Assembly: GCA_903897765.1 (NCBI GenBank)
Contig: CAIUCY010000073.1
Coordinates: forward strand, 1 to 37,534
Reading direction: 5' to 3'
DNA from: an uncultured Candidatus Marinamargulisbacteria bacterium
GTDB taxonomy: Bacteria; Margulisbacteria; Riflemargulisbacteria; GWF2-35-9
Length of the DNA stretch: 37,534 nt
The notes under the pieces were generated by a model, which saw only the letters and a list, made by a program, of their open reading frames with translations, had not been told where the DNA came from and made no database searches. Each line of letters begins with the position of its first letter. Positions within the stretch are counted from its first letter, which is position 1. Of this stretch, positions 1 through 8,278 are shown one piece after another. Made by a program: the position numbers and the translations under genes.

Positions 1-51
1 AAATCCCACTAGCATTTTTGCAAACAAATCCCTATCATTTACCTGAGCCAT
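1..51 (-). CDS. 5' end of an unidentified gene leaving the window
   Basis: An ATG at 51-49 opens a frame that runs off the left edge; its first residues read MAQVNDRDLFAKMLVGF. It is preceded by a near-perfect Shine-Dalgarno, GAAGGAGG at 65-58, six bases before the ATG. That is the strongest ribosome binding site in this part of the window. The start lies inside the last codons of the HEPN gene in another frame (15-17 nt overlap), so it is probably the third gene of the MNT-HEPN transcription unit. Only 17 codons are visible, so no function can be given. Confidence 0.6.
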   Translation of the reverse strand, partial: MAQVNDRDLFAKMLVGF

Positions 52-505
52 CGTTTTCCTCCTTCGTTTTTTGCCGATTATGAAGAAGTTTACGATGGCT
101 CTCTCTTTTCTTCAAATTGCGAACATTATCGTACACGATCGAAAAAACAGTATTTCTGATACTTTGAAAAGCCTCAAAACAATCGATTAGTTCATCTTTG
201 CTCAATAAATCACTACTGGGATATCTCAACTTTGGCAAATACTTATCGATTAACAAAATATTTTGTAATTCAATCGAGATCGAAGGGTACATGGCTTCAA
301 GTTGCCGAAAAAGTTGGTCTAAAAAATGGACCTTGGGGGGAATGACATGATTATTAATAAAAAGGGCTTTTAATAGTTTTTCTACGGCTTGATGCACATG
401 GTAAATACCGATATCAGGATAGCCATCATTTTGTATAATTAGCCGAGCTGTTTCTGAATCGTGCTTAGCTACTTCCAACCAAAGCTTAAGTTCTTGCTCG
501 CTCAT
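35..505 (-). CDS. HEPN domain protein (toxin-like partner of MNT)
   Basis: 156-residue all-helical protein that resembles the HEPN family (PF05168 type). Visible hallmarks are the N-terminal helix with the HQAVEKLLKALF segment (about residues 38-49), the RYP motif near residue 95, and a helix around residues 110-130. HEPN proteins paired with a minimal nucleotidyltransferase are usually ribonuclease toxins, neutralised when the partner AMPylates them. The catalytic R-x(4-6)-H motif is not obvious: the candidate segment IRNTVFSIVYD has Arg but no following His. It may therefore be a non-nuclease HEPN or a diverged toxin. It starts 20 bp inside the MNT gene, so the two are translationally coupled. 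Confidence 0.75.
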   Translation of the reverse strand: MSEQELKLWLEVAKHDSETARLIIQNDGYPDIGIYHVHQAVEKLLKALFINNHVIPPKVHFLDQLFRQLEAMYPSISIELQNILLIDKYLPKLRYPSSDLLSKDELIDCFEAFQSIRNTVFSIVYDNVRNLKKRESHRKLLHNRQKTKEENDGSGK

Positions 506-809
506 AAACCTTTTTACCTTCTTTTACTATTTGAACAATTAGCGGATCATTCTGAATTATTTTATCGTTAAACCCTTTTTGCGAATAGGTCAGCAAATCA
601 AGATGATAGTCTCGCGGATATAACGCCTTACTTATTTCGAAAGTTAAATCCTTTGCTTGATTCGTCTGGGTTGCTCGGTCATCAATAATCAATAAATCTA
701 AATCACTTGCCTCGGTTTGGGTTCCTCGAGAATAACTTCCAAAAAGATATATTCCTAGGGGATTAAATTGTTCAATAACTTTATTAATCTCATGAGCAAC
801 GTTGATCAT
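486..809 (-). CDS. Minimal nucleotidyltransferase (MNT), antitoxin-like
   Basis: 107-residue protein with the polymerase-beta type nucleotidyltransferase signature GSx10DxD (GSYSRG...SDLD, about residues 25-39). This is the metal- and nucleotide-binding core of the MNT family. In MNT/HEPN pairs the MNT protein acts as antitoxin by AMPylating the HEPN toxin; that role is inferred here. It is first in its transcription unit and overlaps the HEPN start by 20 bp. The ATG at 809-807 has no Shine-Dalgarno but follows a TATAAT box by exactly six bases, which suggests a leaderless transcript. Confidence 0.8.
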   Translation of the reverse strand: MINVAHEINKVIEQFNPLGIYLFGSYSRGTQTEASDLDLLIIDDRATQTNQAKDLTFEISKALYPRDYHLDLLTYSQKGFNDKIIQNDPLIVQIVKEGKKVYERART

Positions 810-815
810 TATTTT

Positions 816-821
816 ATTATA
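816..821 (-). promoter_or_regulatory. -10 box of MNT/HEPN operon (probably leaderless)
   Basis: TATAAT on the minus strand, six bases upstream of the MNT ATG. Transcription starting about 7 nt downstream would begin at or next to the ATG. No convincing -35 was found 17-18 bp upstream. Confidence 0.5.
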
Positions 822-878
822 TCACACGAATATTTTGCGTAGAAATATCATTGATTGTTCCACTTGTAACAATATGTT

Positions 879-907
879 TTGATTTTAAAGAACACCCTTG
901 GTAGAAT
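879..907 (+). promoter_or_regulatory. Promoter of the hyd operon
   Basis: TTGATT (879-884), 17 bp spacer, TAGAAT (902-907). Only nine bases separate the -10 box from the hydG ATG at 917, leaving at most a leader of 2-4 nt. Confidence 0.6.
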
Positions 908-916
908 AGCGGCAGG

Positions 917-2284
917 ATGTTTATCAAACCGGAAATAATCGACTCTCTTCTTGATCAAAAAGCTCCGCTTCGACAAGAAGTTGAGACAATATTGGCAAAG
1001 AGCCTGAACCTTGAACGGCTCTCTCTTGAAGACGTTGCCACGTTGCTTCGTGTAACTCGGCCTGCGGATATTGCCCGCATCTGGGACATGGCTGGCCAAG
1101 TCAAAGAATTGATATATGGAAAACGTGTCGTCATCTTTGCCCCCCTCTACATCTCTAATCTTTGTAAAAATAACTGCGCTTATTGTGCGTTTCGTGCCGA
1201 TAATCGAGGCGTCACACGCAAAGCTTTGTCTCAAAATGAGATCGCAGCCGAAACCTTAGCCCTTTTAAAAACAGGACAAAAGCGGGTGCTCCTCGTCGCT
1301 GGAGAGGACTATCCTCATGATGGACTAGATTACATCCTTGATTCGATAAAAACGGTTTACGCGGTCAGCGATGGGAACAATCGGATCCGGCGCATCAACG
1401 TCAACATCGCCCCCCTTGATCAAAAAGACTTTAAACGACTGCTGGCTAGCGATATCGGCACCTATCAGCTTTTTCAAGAAACCTATCACCCAGAAACCTA
1501 TGCCCAGCTGCACACCAAAGGCCCCAAATCCGATTATGCGTTTAGATTAAACAGCATGGATCGAGCCATTGAGTCTGGGTTTCAAGATGTGGGAATCGGC
1601 GCCTTGTTTGGACTTTACGATCACCGTTTTGAGGTGTTGGCCCTTATGCAACATATAGAACATCTCGAATCCACTTTTGGGCTTGGCCCTCACACCCTTT
1701 CCGTACCTCGGCTTGAGCCGGCTGAAGGCTCAAGTATTGCAGAGAACCCACCCTTCCCGATTGATGATACTACCTTTAAAACCCTCATCGCCATTCTGCG
1801 TTTAGCCGTCCCCTATACCGGCATTATTCTCAGCACCCGTGAAACGGCAGCCATACGACAAGACGCTTTGAATCTGGGCGTTTCCCAGATCAGTGCCGGA
1901 TCCAAAACTAACCCTGGGGGCTATAGTGATGATGCGGCTACAGAACAATTTTCTTTAGGTGATACGCGTCCTCTTGATGAGGTCATTGCCGATATTTGCG
2001 AGAAAGGACATATTCCCTCCTTTTGTACCGGATGTTATCGTCTTGGTCGAACGGGCACCGACTTTATGGATCAAGCCAAGCCAGGGGATATAAAATCCAA
2101 ATGTTTACCCAATGCACTTTTTACGTTCGAAGAGTATTTGCAAGACTATGCAGCCCCCTCAACCAAAGCCATGGGAAGGATTCTTATTGATCGCTCTATG
2201 CGTGATATCCCCAGTGCCCTCAAAGATAAGACACAAAAAGCTCTAAACAAAATTAGAGGCGGAAAGCGCGATATTTATGTCTGA
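917..2284 (+). CDS. hydG: [FeFe]-hydrogenase H-cluster radical SAM maturase HydG
   Basis: 455-residue radical SAM tyrosine lyase that makes the CO and CN ligands of the H-cluster from tyrosine. The SAM-cluster motif CX3CX2C is at C83, C87 and C90 (CKNNCAYC). The C-terminal auxiliary-cluster motif CX2CX22C is at C370, C373 and C396. The latter distinguishes HydG from ThiH, so the assignment is firm. Length is close to the family norm (about 460-475). It is the first gene of a five-gene operon and overlaps aspA by 8 bp. A promoter ends nine bases before the ATG and there is no good Shine-Dalgarno, so the message may be nearly leaderless. Confidence 0.95.
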   Translation: MFIKPEIIDSLLDQKAPLRQEVETILAKSLNLERLSLEDVATLLRVTRPADIARIWDMAGQVKELIYGKRVVIFAPLYISNLCKNNCAYCAFRADNRGVTRKALSQNEIAAETLALLKTGQKRVLLVAGEDYPHDGLDYILDSIKTVYAVSDGNNRIRRINVNIAPLDQKDFKRLLASDIGTYQLFQETYHPETYAQLHTKGPKSDYAFRLNSMDRAIESGFQDVGIGALFGLYDHRFEVLALMQHIEHLESTFGLGPHTLSVPRLEPAEGSSIAENPPFPIDDTTFKTLIAILRLAVPYTGIILSTRETAAIRQDALNLGVSQISAGSKTNPGGYSDDAATEQFSLGDTRPLDEVIADICEKGHIPSFCTGCYRLGRTGTDFMDQAKPGDIKSKCLPNALFTFEEYLQDYAAPSTKAMGRILIDRSMRDIPSALKDKTQKALNKIRGGKRDIYV

Positions 2285-3599
2285 GACCCAAAAGGCCCTA
2301 GCTAATTTTATTAGCTCTGGTCTCCCTCACTATAATGAATTATGGTACGCCCTTGCCGACGTTAAACTCGCAGCACTTCAAACAAACACGAATCTAGGCT
2401 ATATCGATGCCGAGCGTTCACATTTCATCGATCTCGCGCTCGATGAAACGATAAAAGGACAACACAATAATTGTCATATGATCGACCCTCTATCCGGTGG
2501 AGCGGGGACATCCCTTCATATGAACATTAACGAAACCATTGCCTCTCGAGCAATGGCGTTAGCCCTTGAGGAGAATATAAAAATTGAGATCCATCCTCTT
2601 GAACATGTCAATCTTCATCAATCAACCAACGATGTTATTCCAACCGCCATTCACATAGCGGTGTATCGACAGCTCCACCGGCTCGAAACAGAGATCAACC
2701 AAACCCTGCTTATTCTACAAGAGAAAGAGCAACATTTTGCAAATATTTTGAAGCTAGGACGAACTCAACTCATGCCCGCTGTTCCGACGACCTTAGGAAA
2801 AACCTTTTCTGCTTACGCTGAGGTGTTAGGGAGAGATCGTTGGCGACTAGCCAAATGCCTTGAACGCATTCGAGTCGTTACGCTCGGGGGAACAGCGATA
2901 GGCACCGGTATCGCCGCCCCTCGATCCTATATATTTGAGGTGATCAAGACCTTAAGACAAAATACTGGACTCCCCTTGTCTCGAGCCGAGAATTTAGTCG
3001 ACTATACTCAAAATCAAGATGCGCTGGCTGAAGTGTTCGCTTTGGTAAAAGTCTGCTCCCTTAACCTAGAAAAAATAGCAAATGATCTGCGACTCATGAC
3101 CCTTTTGGGTGAAATTTCCCTTCCAGAGGTTCAAGCGGGATCAACCATTATGCCAAGCAAAGTTAATCCGGTAATACCAGAAATGCTTATCATTATCGCT
3201 AAAAAGGTTCAAGGCAATGAACTTGCCGCAGCGAGCTGTATCGCACATGGAGAACTCGAATTAAACGCCTTCTTGCCCTTTATCGGATATCTTTTGCTAG
3301 AGTCGTTAGACATCTTATCACAAGGGCTAGAACGATTTCGATCACGATGTTTAACCGGTTTGACCGCGAAAGAAGACACGTGCAAATTGAACCTTTTTCA
3401 AAACCCCGCTTCAGCCACGCTACTTATTCAAAAAATAGGCTACTCTGGGGCGCAGATCGTAGCCGATCACATGAGGAACACCCATGAATCATTAACATCG
3501 AGTGTTTTAGCACTTGACGTACTATCGCCCGATGAACTGAATGTTTTATTGAGACCTGAGTCTCTATCACAATTAGGCTATGACACTTCAAGCACCTAA
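2277..3599 (+). CDS. aspA: Aspartate ammonia-lyase (hyd-operon type)
   Basis: 440-residue member of the aspartase/fumarase superfamily. It has the signature GSTIMPSKVN (fits G-S-x2-M-x2-K-x-N, about residues 289-298) and upstream blocks GAGTSLHMN and HQSTND, which match the substrate-binding regions of aspartases. The reaction is L-aspartate to fumarate plus ammonia. It sits between hydG and hydF with overlaps of 8 and 20 bp. Aspartase genes are known from hyd maturation clusters of several anaerobes, where a supply of ammonia or nitrogen for the dithiomethylamine bridge has been proposed; the role here is inferred from context. It is about 25 residues shorter than typical AspA, and a related lyase specificity cannot be fully excluded. 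Confidence 0.85.
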   Translation: MSETQKALANFISSGLPHYNELWYALADVKLAALQTNTNLGYIDAERSHFIDLALDETIKGQHNNCHMIDPLSGGAGTSLHMNINETIASRAMALALEENIKIEIHPLEHVNLHQSTNDVIPTAIHIAVYRQLHRLETEINQTLLILQEKEQHFANILKLGRTQLMPAVPTTLGKTFSAYAEVLGRDRWRLAKCLERIRVVTLGGTAIGTGIAAPRSYIFEVIKTLRQNTGLPLSRAENLVDYTQNQDALAEVFALVKVCSLNLEKIANDLRLMTLLGEISLPEVQAGSTIMPSKVNPVIPEMLIIIAKKVQGNELAAASCIAHGELELNAFLPFIGYLLLESLDILSQGLERFRSRCLTGLTAKEDTCKLNLFQNPASATLLIQKIGYSGAQIVADHMRNTHESLTSSVLALDVLSPDELNVLLRPESLSQLGYDTSST

Positions 3600-4812
3600 A
3601 GGACTACTCCCCCATATTGTTCTTGTGGGAAAACGTAACGTTGGGAAATCCTCTTTGCTTAACGCATTAACACAACAAGATCTTAGCATTGTCTCTGATC
3701 ATCCAGGAACAACAACGGATCCGGTTGAAAAAACGTTTGAACTCCAACCTTTTGGCCCTGTTGTCTTTATCGACACAGCCGGTCTTGATGATATGGGGAC
3801 CCTAGGTCAACAACGCATTGAAAGATCAAAGCATCGAATCGATGCGGCTGACCTCATTCTTTTCGTTGTCGATACGCCCCCTTCCGACAAAGAAACCTTG
3901 CAATTATTCAACCTATTTAAAACACGTCCTTCCTCAAACCTACTGCTCATTTTCAATAAATGTGAACAGATCAAAGCCCCTTCACTTCTCCGATCAGAAT
4001 GGGAATCGATGACCTCTTTAACCCCACTATTCGTATCCTGTTTGACAGGGGCGGGCATAGAAACCCTGCGAGAGGTGCTTGTATCAAGCTTAGAATCTCA
4101 TCGCCCTTTACCCCTTCTTCTCGCCGACCTCGTCACGCCCCCTAATTTAGTCGTGCTTGTTATTCCTATCGATAAAGAAGCGCCTCAAGGACGGCTTATT
4201 CTGCCCCAAGTTCAAGCTTTGCGTGAATTGCTCGACAACGATATTGCTAGTCTAGTTGTGAATGAGCGAGAGCTGGGCTATGCGCTTACGCATAATCTAA
4301 AAACACAGCCTGCTTTGGTTGTAACCGACAGCCAAGCATTTCTAAAGGTCGTTGCTGATGTTCCACTTGATGTCCCGTTAACCTCCTTCTCTATTTTATT
4401 GGCTCGTCAAAAAGGCGATCTGATCACCTATATTAAGGGAGCCCAATTCATTTCTCAATTAAAAAATGGCGACAAAGTGTTGATCGCTGAGCTATGTTCT
4501 CATCGCCCGATCAGTGAGGATATCGGTCGCATTAAAATACCCCGTTGGCTTCGACAACATACAGGAAAGGATATTGTTTTCGAGGTCGCATCAGGAAAAG
4601 AAATTCCACAAGACCTAAGTGGATTTTCACTGATCATACAATGTGGCGGCTGCGTTGCGAACCGCGCACTGATCCAATCTCGCATTCAACAAGCTAACGC
4701 AGTTGGAGTAGCGATCACGAACTACGGTCTTTGTATCGCCTATTTACATGGCATCCTAGAAAGGTCCATTCAACCTTTTCCTGAGGCATTACATGCATAC
4801 AACCATCCTTGA
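3580..4812 (+). CDS. hydF: [FeFe]-hydrogenase maturation GTPase HydF
   Basis: 410-residue scaffold GTPase on which the 2Fe subcluster is assembled before transfer to the hydrogenase. The N-terminal Era/TrmE-like G domain shows GKRNVGKSS (residues 17-25), DTAGLDD (G3) and NKCE (G4). A dimerisation region follows. The C-terminal cluster-binding domain has C306-x-H308 and C355-x2-C358. The usual motif is CxHx(46-53)HCxxC; here the position before the second Cys pair is Gln354 instead of His. The gene overlaps aspA and hydE by 20 bp at each side, so expression is tightly coupled. Confidence 0.93.
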   Translation: MTLQAPKGLLPHIVLVGKRNVGKSSLLNALTQQDLSIVSDHPGTTTDPVEKTFELQPFGPVVFIDTAGLDDMGTLGQQRIERSKHRIDAADLILFVVDTPPSDKETLQLFNLFKTRPSSNLLLIFNKCEQIKAPSLLRSEWESMTSLTPLFVSCLTGAGIETLREVLVSSLESHRPLPLLLADLVTPPNLVVLVIPIDKEAPQGRLILPQVQALRELLDNDIASLVVNERELGYALTHNLKTQPALVVTDSQAFLKVVADVPLDVPLTSFSILLARQKGDLITYIKGAQFISQLKNGDKVLIAELCSHRPISEDIGRIKIPRWLRQHTGKDIVFEVASGKEIPQDLSGFSLIIQCGGCVANRALIQSRIQQANAVGVAITNYGLCIAYLHGILERSIQPFPEALHAYNHP

Positions 4813-5833
4813 TCACGTTAAACAGGGTCAAACCATGACGGTCGAAAATATCGTCTCACTTCTGACCTTCCCAGAGGTTGACTCCCTCTATCAAGCAGCA
4901 AATGAATGTCGTCACAACAATATGGGGGATGACATCTATTTACGCGGCATTATCGAGTTTTCTAATATTTGCATAAAAAACTGCAACTACTGCGGAATTC
5001 GAGGATCAAATACCGAAATTGTTCCCTATCGTATTCCCGATAAAGACATCCTTAATACCTGTCAGAAAATGGTCGATTGGGGCTATACAAGTGTTGTGCT
5101 TCAATCGGGTGAAGATCCTTTTTATACAACGGAAAAGCTGGCCAAGTTGATCATGGTTATCAAAGAAACTACGCCATTAGCGATTACGTTGTCTGTCGGC
5201 GAACGTGATGAGGAAGCCTATCGTATCTGGAAAAAGGCGGGGATGGATCGATATTTGCTTCGTTTTGAAACGTCTGATCCAAAACTATTTAAAGCGTGTC
5301 ACCCTGACGATGACCTATTCGTTCGCCTTGAATGCCTTGAAACCCTTCGAAATAAGGGGATACAGGTCGGTTCAGGATTTCTGATCGGGCTTCCAAATGA
5401 AACCCTAGAACAACTAGCCCATGATATCCTGTTTTGTACGCAACTTAATTTGGACATGATCGGGATCGGCCCCTTTATCGCGCATCCCAATACACCGTTT
5501 GCGGATCAACCGAACTCCTTCAACTCCGATATTTTCTATAAAACCATCGCCATTTTAAGGCTCCTTAATCCCCTCGCTCATATTCCGGCGACTACCGCAT
5601 TTGATGCCATCGATCCGAACGGTCGAGACCTTGTCCTGCAACGTGGTGCAAATGTGTTTATGCCCAATGCTACCCCAATGGCCTATCGCGAGCATTATCA
5701 ACTCTATCCCGGAAAACCTTGCATCACCGAGTCGAGTGATGATTGTGCAGGCTGTGTAAAAGGACGTATAAAACGGCTTGGGCGAACGCTCGGCAACGAC
5801 GCTGGACATTCGTTCAAAAATCCGCTAAGGTAA
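4793..5833 (+). CDS. hydE: [FeFe]-hydrogenase H-cluster radical SAM maturase HydE
   Basis: 346-residue radical SAM enzyme acting on the HydG-derived Fe(CO)2(CN)cysteine synthon during 2Fe-subcluster assembly. The SAM cluster motif CX3CX2C is at C60, C64 and C67 (CIKNCNYC). A second, C-terminal CX7CX2C motif is at C310, C318 and C321. That site matches the optional second cluster known from Thermotoga maritima HydE and is absent from many homologues. GAGG lies about eight bases before the ATG chosen. It overlaps hydF by 20 bp and is followed by dapF after 7 bp. Confidence 0.95.
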   Translation: MHTTILDHVKQGQTMTVENIVSLLTFPEVDSLYQAANECRHNNMGDDIYLRGIIEFSNICIKNCNYCGIRGSNTEIVPYRIPDKDILNTCQKMVDWGYTSVVLQSGEDPFYTTEKLAKLIMVIKETTPLAITLSVGERDEEAYRIWKKAGMDRYLLRFETSDPKLFKACHPDDDLFVRLECLETLRNKGIQVGSGFLIGLPNETLEQLAHDILFCTQLNLDMIGIGPFIAHPNTPFADQPNSFNSDIFYKTIAILRLLNPLAHIPATTAFDAIDPNGRDLVLQRGANVFMPNATPMAYREHYQLYPGKPCITESSDDCAGCVKGRIKRLGRTLGNDAGHSFKNPLR

Positions 5834-5840
5834 TTTCACT

Positions 5841-6683
5841 ATGAATTTTACAAAAATGCAGGGAACAGGCAACGACTTTATCCTCATCGATGCCCTACAC
5901 CAAAAAACAGAGGGGCTTGATTGGCCCGAACTGTCAAAGAGTTGGTGTGATCGACATTTCGGTATTGGCGCCGACGGGGTCATGCTAGTCCTTCCTTCGA
6001 AAACCGCTGATCTTCAAATGAAGATCTTCAACGCGGATGGGAGTGAAGCCGAGATGTGTGGCAATGGTATCCGTTGCTTTGCTTTTTTTGCTTGGCAACA
6101 AAAACTCGTCACCCAAAAACGCTTCTCGGTTGAAACCCTCGCGGGCATTATGGTGCCTACATTAAATGATCTGTCCGAACGGAAAGCCATGGTCACAATT
6201 GACATGGGCACGCCGTTATTAAACCCTTCCCAAATTCCGGTGAACACCCCATTAGCCGAACCCATCTTAAATCTTCCCCTTGAAGTCGGCTCACGCACTT
6301 ATTCTGTGAGTGCGATCGGCATGGGGAATCCTCATGCCATTTTATTTGTAGACCATACAAAGGGGTTTCCCGTAACAACAATTGGCCCCATGATCGAACA
6401 TCATCCTTTATTCCCGAAACGAACGAACGTCGAATTTATCGAGATCCTGTCCCCCGACGAATTCAATATGCGGGTGTGGGAACGGGGGGCCGGCGAAACG
6501 CTCGCTTGTGGAACAGGAACCTGTGCTGCCACGGTGGCAGGCATTCTTCAAGGAAAACTCAACGATACGGTCACCGTTCATTTGCTCGGGGGAGATATTC
6601 AGGTGAGTTGGAAAGACCACGATCATGTCTTTATGACCGGCCCTGCGGAAGTGGTGTTTGAAGGAAAGAAAACGACGAACTAG
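5841..6683 (+). CDS. dapF: Diaminopimelate epimerase
   Basis: 280-residue cofactor-independent epimerase that converts LL- to meso-diaminopimelate for peptidoglycan and lysine. The two catalytic cysteines are present: C73 in EMCGNGIRCF and C223 in ACGTGTCAAT, each in the family's GNG/GTG turn. Length is typical (about 275-280). It is the last gene of the hyd operon, seven bases after hydE, although it has no metabolic link to hydrogenase. dapL follows about 420 bp downstream, so the last two steps of the DapL pathway are clustered. Its TAG stop shares the palindrome CTAG with the stop of the convergent small gene. Confidence 0.95.
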   Translation: MNFTKMQGTGNDFILIDALHQKTEGLDWPELSKSWCDRHFGIGADGVMLVLPSKTADLQMKIFNADGSEAEMCGNGIRCFAFFAWQQKLVTQKRFSVETLAGIMVPTLNDLSERKAMVTIDMGTPLLNPSQIPVNTPLAEPILNLPLEVGSRTYSVSAIGMGNPHAILFVDHTKGFPVTTIGPMIEHHPLFPKRTNVEFIEILSPDEFNMRVWERGAGETLACGTGTCAATVAGILQGKLNDTVTVHLLGGDIQVSWKDHDHVFMTGPAEVVFEGKKTTN

Positions 6684-6976
6684 ATCTTTAGCACGCACCC
6701 CATTAACTCAGCTGCAAATTGACTCGGCAAACGTTCAATGATCGCATCTTTTTTAGGTTGGCTAAAAAAAACTAGAACCTTTGCAGCACGAACCACCGGC
6801 AATCTCGTTAAGACTTTACACGTTGTTTTGATATCAAAATGACCTAACGCTGTGGCTAAAGTCTTTGGATCAGCAGTGGCTAACTCTCGACCATAACGTT
6901 CTTGATGGTTTGACGCGATCTGGAGGATCATCTCGTCAGGATTATTCATAATCGTTTTTTTTGTTTTGAAAATCAT
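6680..6976 (-). CDS. Small MgtE-N/FliG-like helical-repeat protein
   Basis: 98-residue protein. The ATG at 6976-6974 is preferred over an upstream candidate at 7087 because AAGGGGGG lies about nine bases before it. Residues 33-95 contain two short helical repeats (LATALGHF..., RAAKVLVFF, IIERLPSQFAAELMG). Their spacing of hydrophobic residues and the AA..L...LP pattern resemble the MgtE N-terminal and FliG superhelical repeats. There is no membrane segment, so it is not a complete MgtE channel, and it is far too short for FliG. A role as a small binding or adaptor protein is possible but unproven. It lies between the convergent dapF and the divergent dapL. Confidence 0.55.
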   Translation of the reverse strand: MIFKTKKTIMNNPDEMILQIASNHQERYGRELATADPKTLATALGHFDIKTTCKVLTRLPVVRAAKVLVFFSQPKKDAIIERLPSQFAAELMGCVLKI

Positions 6977-7031
6977 GCCATCGGCCCCCCTTGATGCTCC
7001 CCTGATTTGTATACTAACTCTAATTTTTAAA

Positions 7032-7060
7032 TTGGCAAGTCTTACGTCATATAATAATAT
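7032..7060 (+). promoter_or_regulatory. Candidate promoter for dapL-rnc
   Basis: TTGGCA (7032-7037), 17 bp spacer, TAATAT (7055-7060); an alternative TATAAT at 7050-7055 is too close to this -35. Start would be near 7067, giving a leader of about 36 nt that includes the AAAAGGA ribosome binding site of dapL. Confidence 0.45.
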
Positions 7061-7102
7061 ATCGTTAGTTTGTATTAAAAATTTCACCGAAAAGGAAATA
7101 AC

Positions 7103-8278
7103 ATGCCCAGAACATCAAAACGTTTCGAATTTATCCCACCCTATCTGTTCGCAGAGATCGACAAAAAAAAAGCTGCTGCCATAGCCCGAGGGGTTGATAT
7201 CATAAATTTAGGGATCGGCGACCCAGACAAACCTACCTTTTCTCATATCGTTGAGGCCATGCACAAAGCCATCGATGACCCAAGCACCCACAATTATCCT
7301 CCCTACGAGGGTATCGCTCGCTTTCGACAAGCCGTAGCCACGTGGTATCAAACGCGTTTTGGGGTGACACTTGACCCCGTCGAGGAGGTCGTTTCCCTCA
7401 TTGGCTCTAAGGAGGGCATTGCTCACTTACTGTCCGCTTACCTAGACCCAGGTGATATCGTCCTTGTCCCAAGCCCTGGGTATCCAGTTTACAAAATGGG
7501 AACGATATTAACAGGAGGTACTCCCTATTACATTCCCCTGAAAGAGAGCAATGGATTTCTGCCCGAGCTTGATAGCATCCCTGAGGACATTGCCAAAAAG
7601 GCCAAGATTTTCTATGTCAATTATCCAAATAACCCCACTGCGGCCGTTGCTGATTTAAAGTTTTATATAAAACTCGTCGCTTGGGCAAAGAAATTTGACC
7701 TGCTTATCGCCTCTGACTTGGCCTATAGTGAGATGACCTATGACGGATATATAGCCCCGAGCATTCTTGAAGTTGAAGGCGCCAAGGATATCGCCATTGA
7801 GTTTCATTCCCTTTCGAAATCTTTCAATATGACCGGATGGCGTATTGGTATGGCAGTTGGCAATAAAGAGGCCATTCGCGCACTTGGCACTATAAAAACA
7901 AATGTTGACTCAGGCATCTTTAAAGCCATTCAGGAGGCGGGTATCGTTGCCTTAACTACCCCAGCCCCCCAAATTGAACAGAATAATCTTGTTTATAAAG
8001 AGCGGCGCGATGTCTTGACGGACGGACTCAATCGTTTGGGCTGGACGTTATCCCCCATTAAAGCAACCTTTTATGTGTGGGCCCCTGTTCCAAAAGGCTA
8101 TGACTCCGCTTCATTTTGCAGTAAGGTTCTTGAGGATTGCGGCATTGTCGTTGTGCCCGGTAGCGGCTATGGCCCGGAAGGCGAAGGCTATTTCCGAATT
8201 GCATTGACTGAATCGGTGCAACGGATCGAAGAAGCGCTTTTACGCCTCAAAGAAAAAGGGATCCGTTATATAGCGTGA
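7103..8278 (+). CDS. dapL: LL-diaminopimelate aminotransferase
   Basis: 391-residue fold-type I PLP enzyme that converts tetrahydrodipicolinate and glutamate directly to LL-diaminopimelate, bypassing the DapD/C/E steps. Family hallmarks: FIPPYLFAEIDKKK near the N-terminus, NLGIGDPDKPT (about 35-45), NYPNNPTA (about 173-180), and the PLP lysine K239 in SLSKSFNMTGWR. The length fits the shorter DapL class. AAAAGGA stands seven to eight bases before the ATG. A run of nine A (codons for three Lys, about residues 21-23) is present. It overlaps rnc by 4 bp (GTGA). With dapF close by, the cell probably uses the DapL route. Confidence 0.92.
   Translation: MPRTSKRFEFIPPYLFAEIDKKKAAAIARGVDIINLGIGDPDKPTFSHIVEAMHKAIDDPSTHNYPPYEGIARFRQAVATWYQTRFGVTLDPVEEVVSLIGSKEGIAHLLSAYLDPGDIVLVPSPGYPVYKMGTILTGGTPYYIPLKESNGFLPELDSIPEDIAKKAKIFYVNYPNNPTAAVADLKFYIKLVAWAKKFDLLIASDLAYSEMTYDGYIAPSILEVEGAKDIAIEFHSLSKSFNMTGWRIGMAVGNKEAIRALGTIKTNVDSGIFKAIQEAGIVALTTPAPQIEQNNLVYKERRDVLTDGLNRLGWTLSPIKATFYVWAPVPKGYDSASFCSKVLEDCGIVVVPGSGYGPEGEGYFRIALTESVQRIEEALLRLKEKGIRYIA

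Noticed and set aside
848-1234. Open frame of 128 codons on the minus strand opposite the start of hydG
   Set aside because: It is antisense to clearly conserved hydG coding sequence, has no ribosome binding site and resembles no family.
7153-7165. A(9) tract in dapL as a programmed slippage site
   Set aside because: It encodes three Lys in a conserved position of the family, near the start, and a frameshift would only destroy an essential enzyme; no alternative product of interest was seen.
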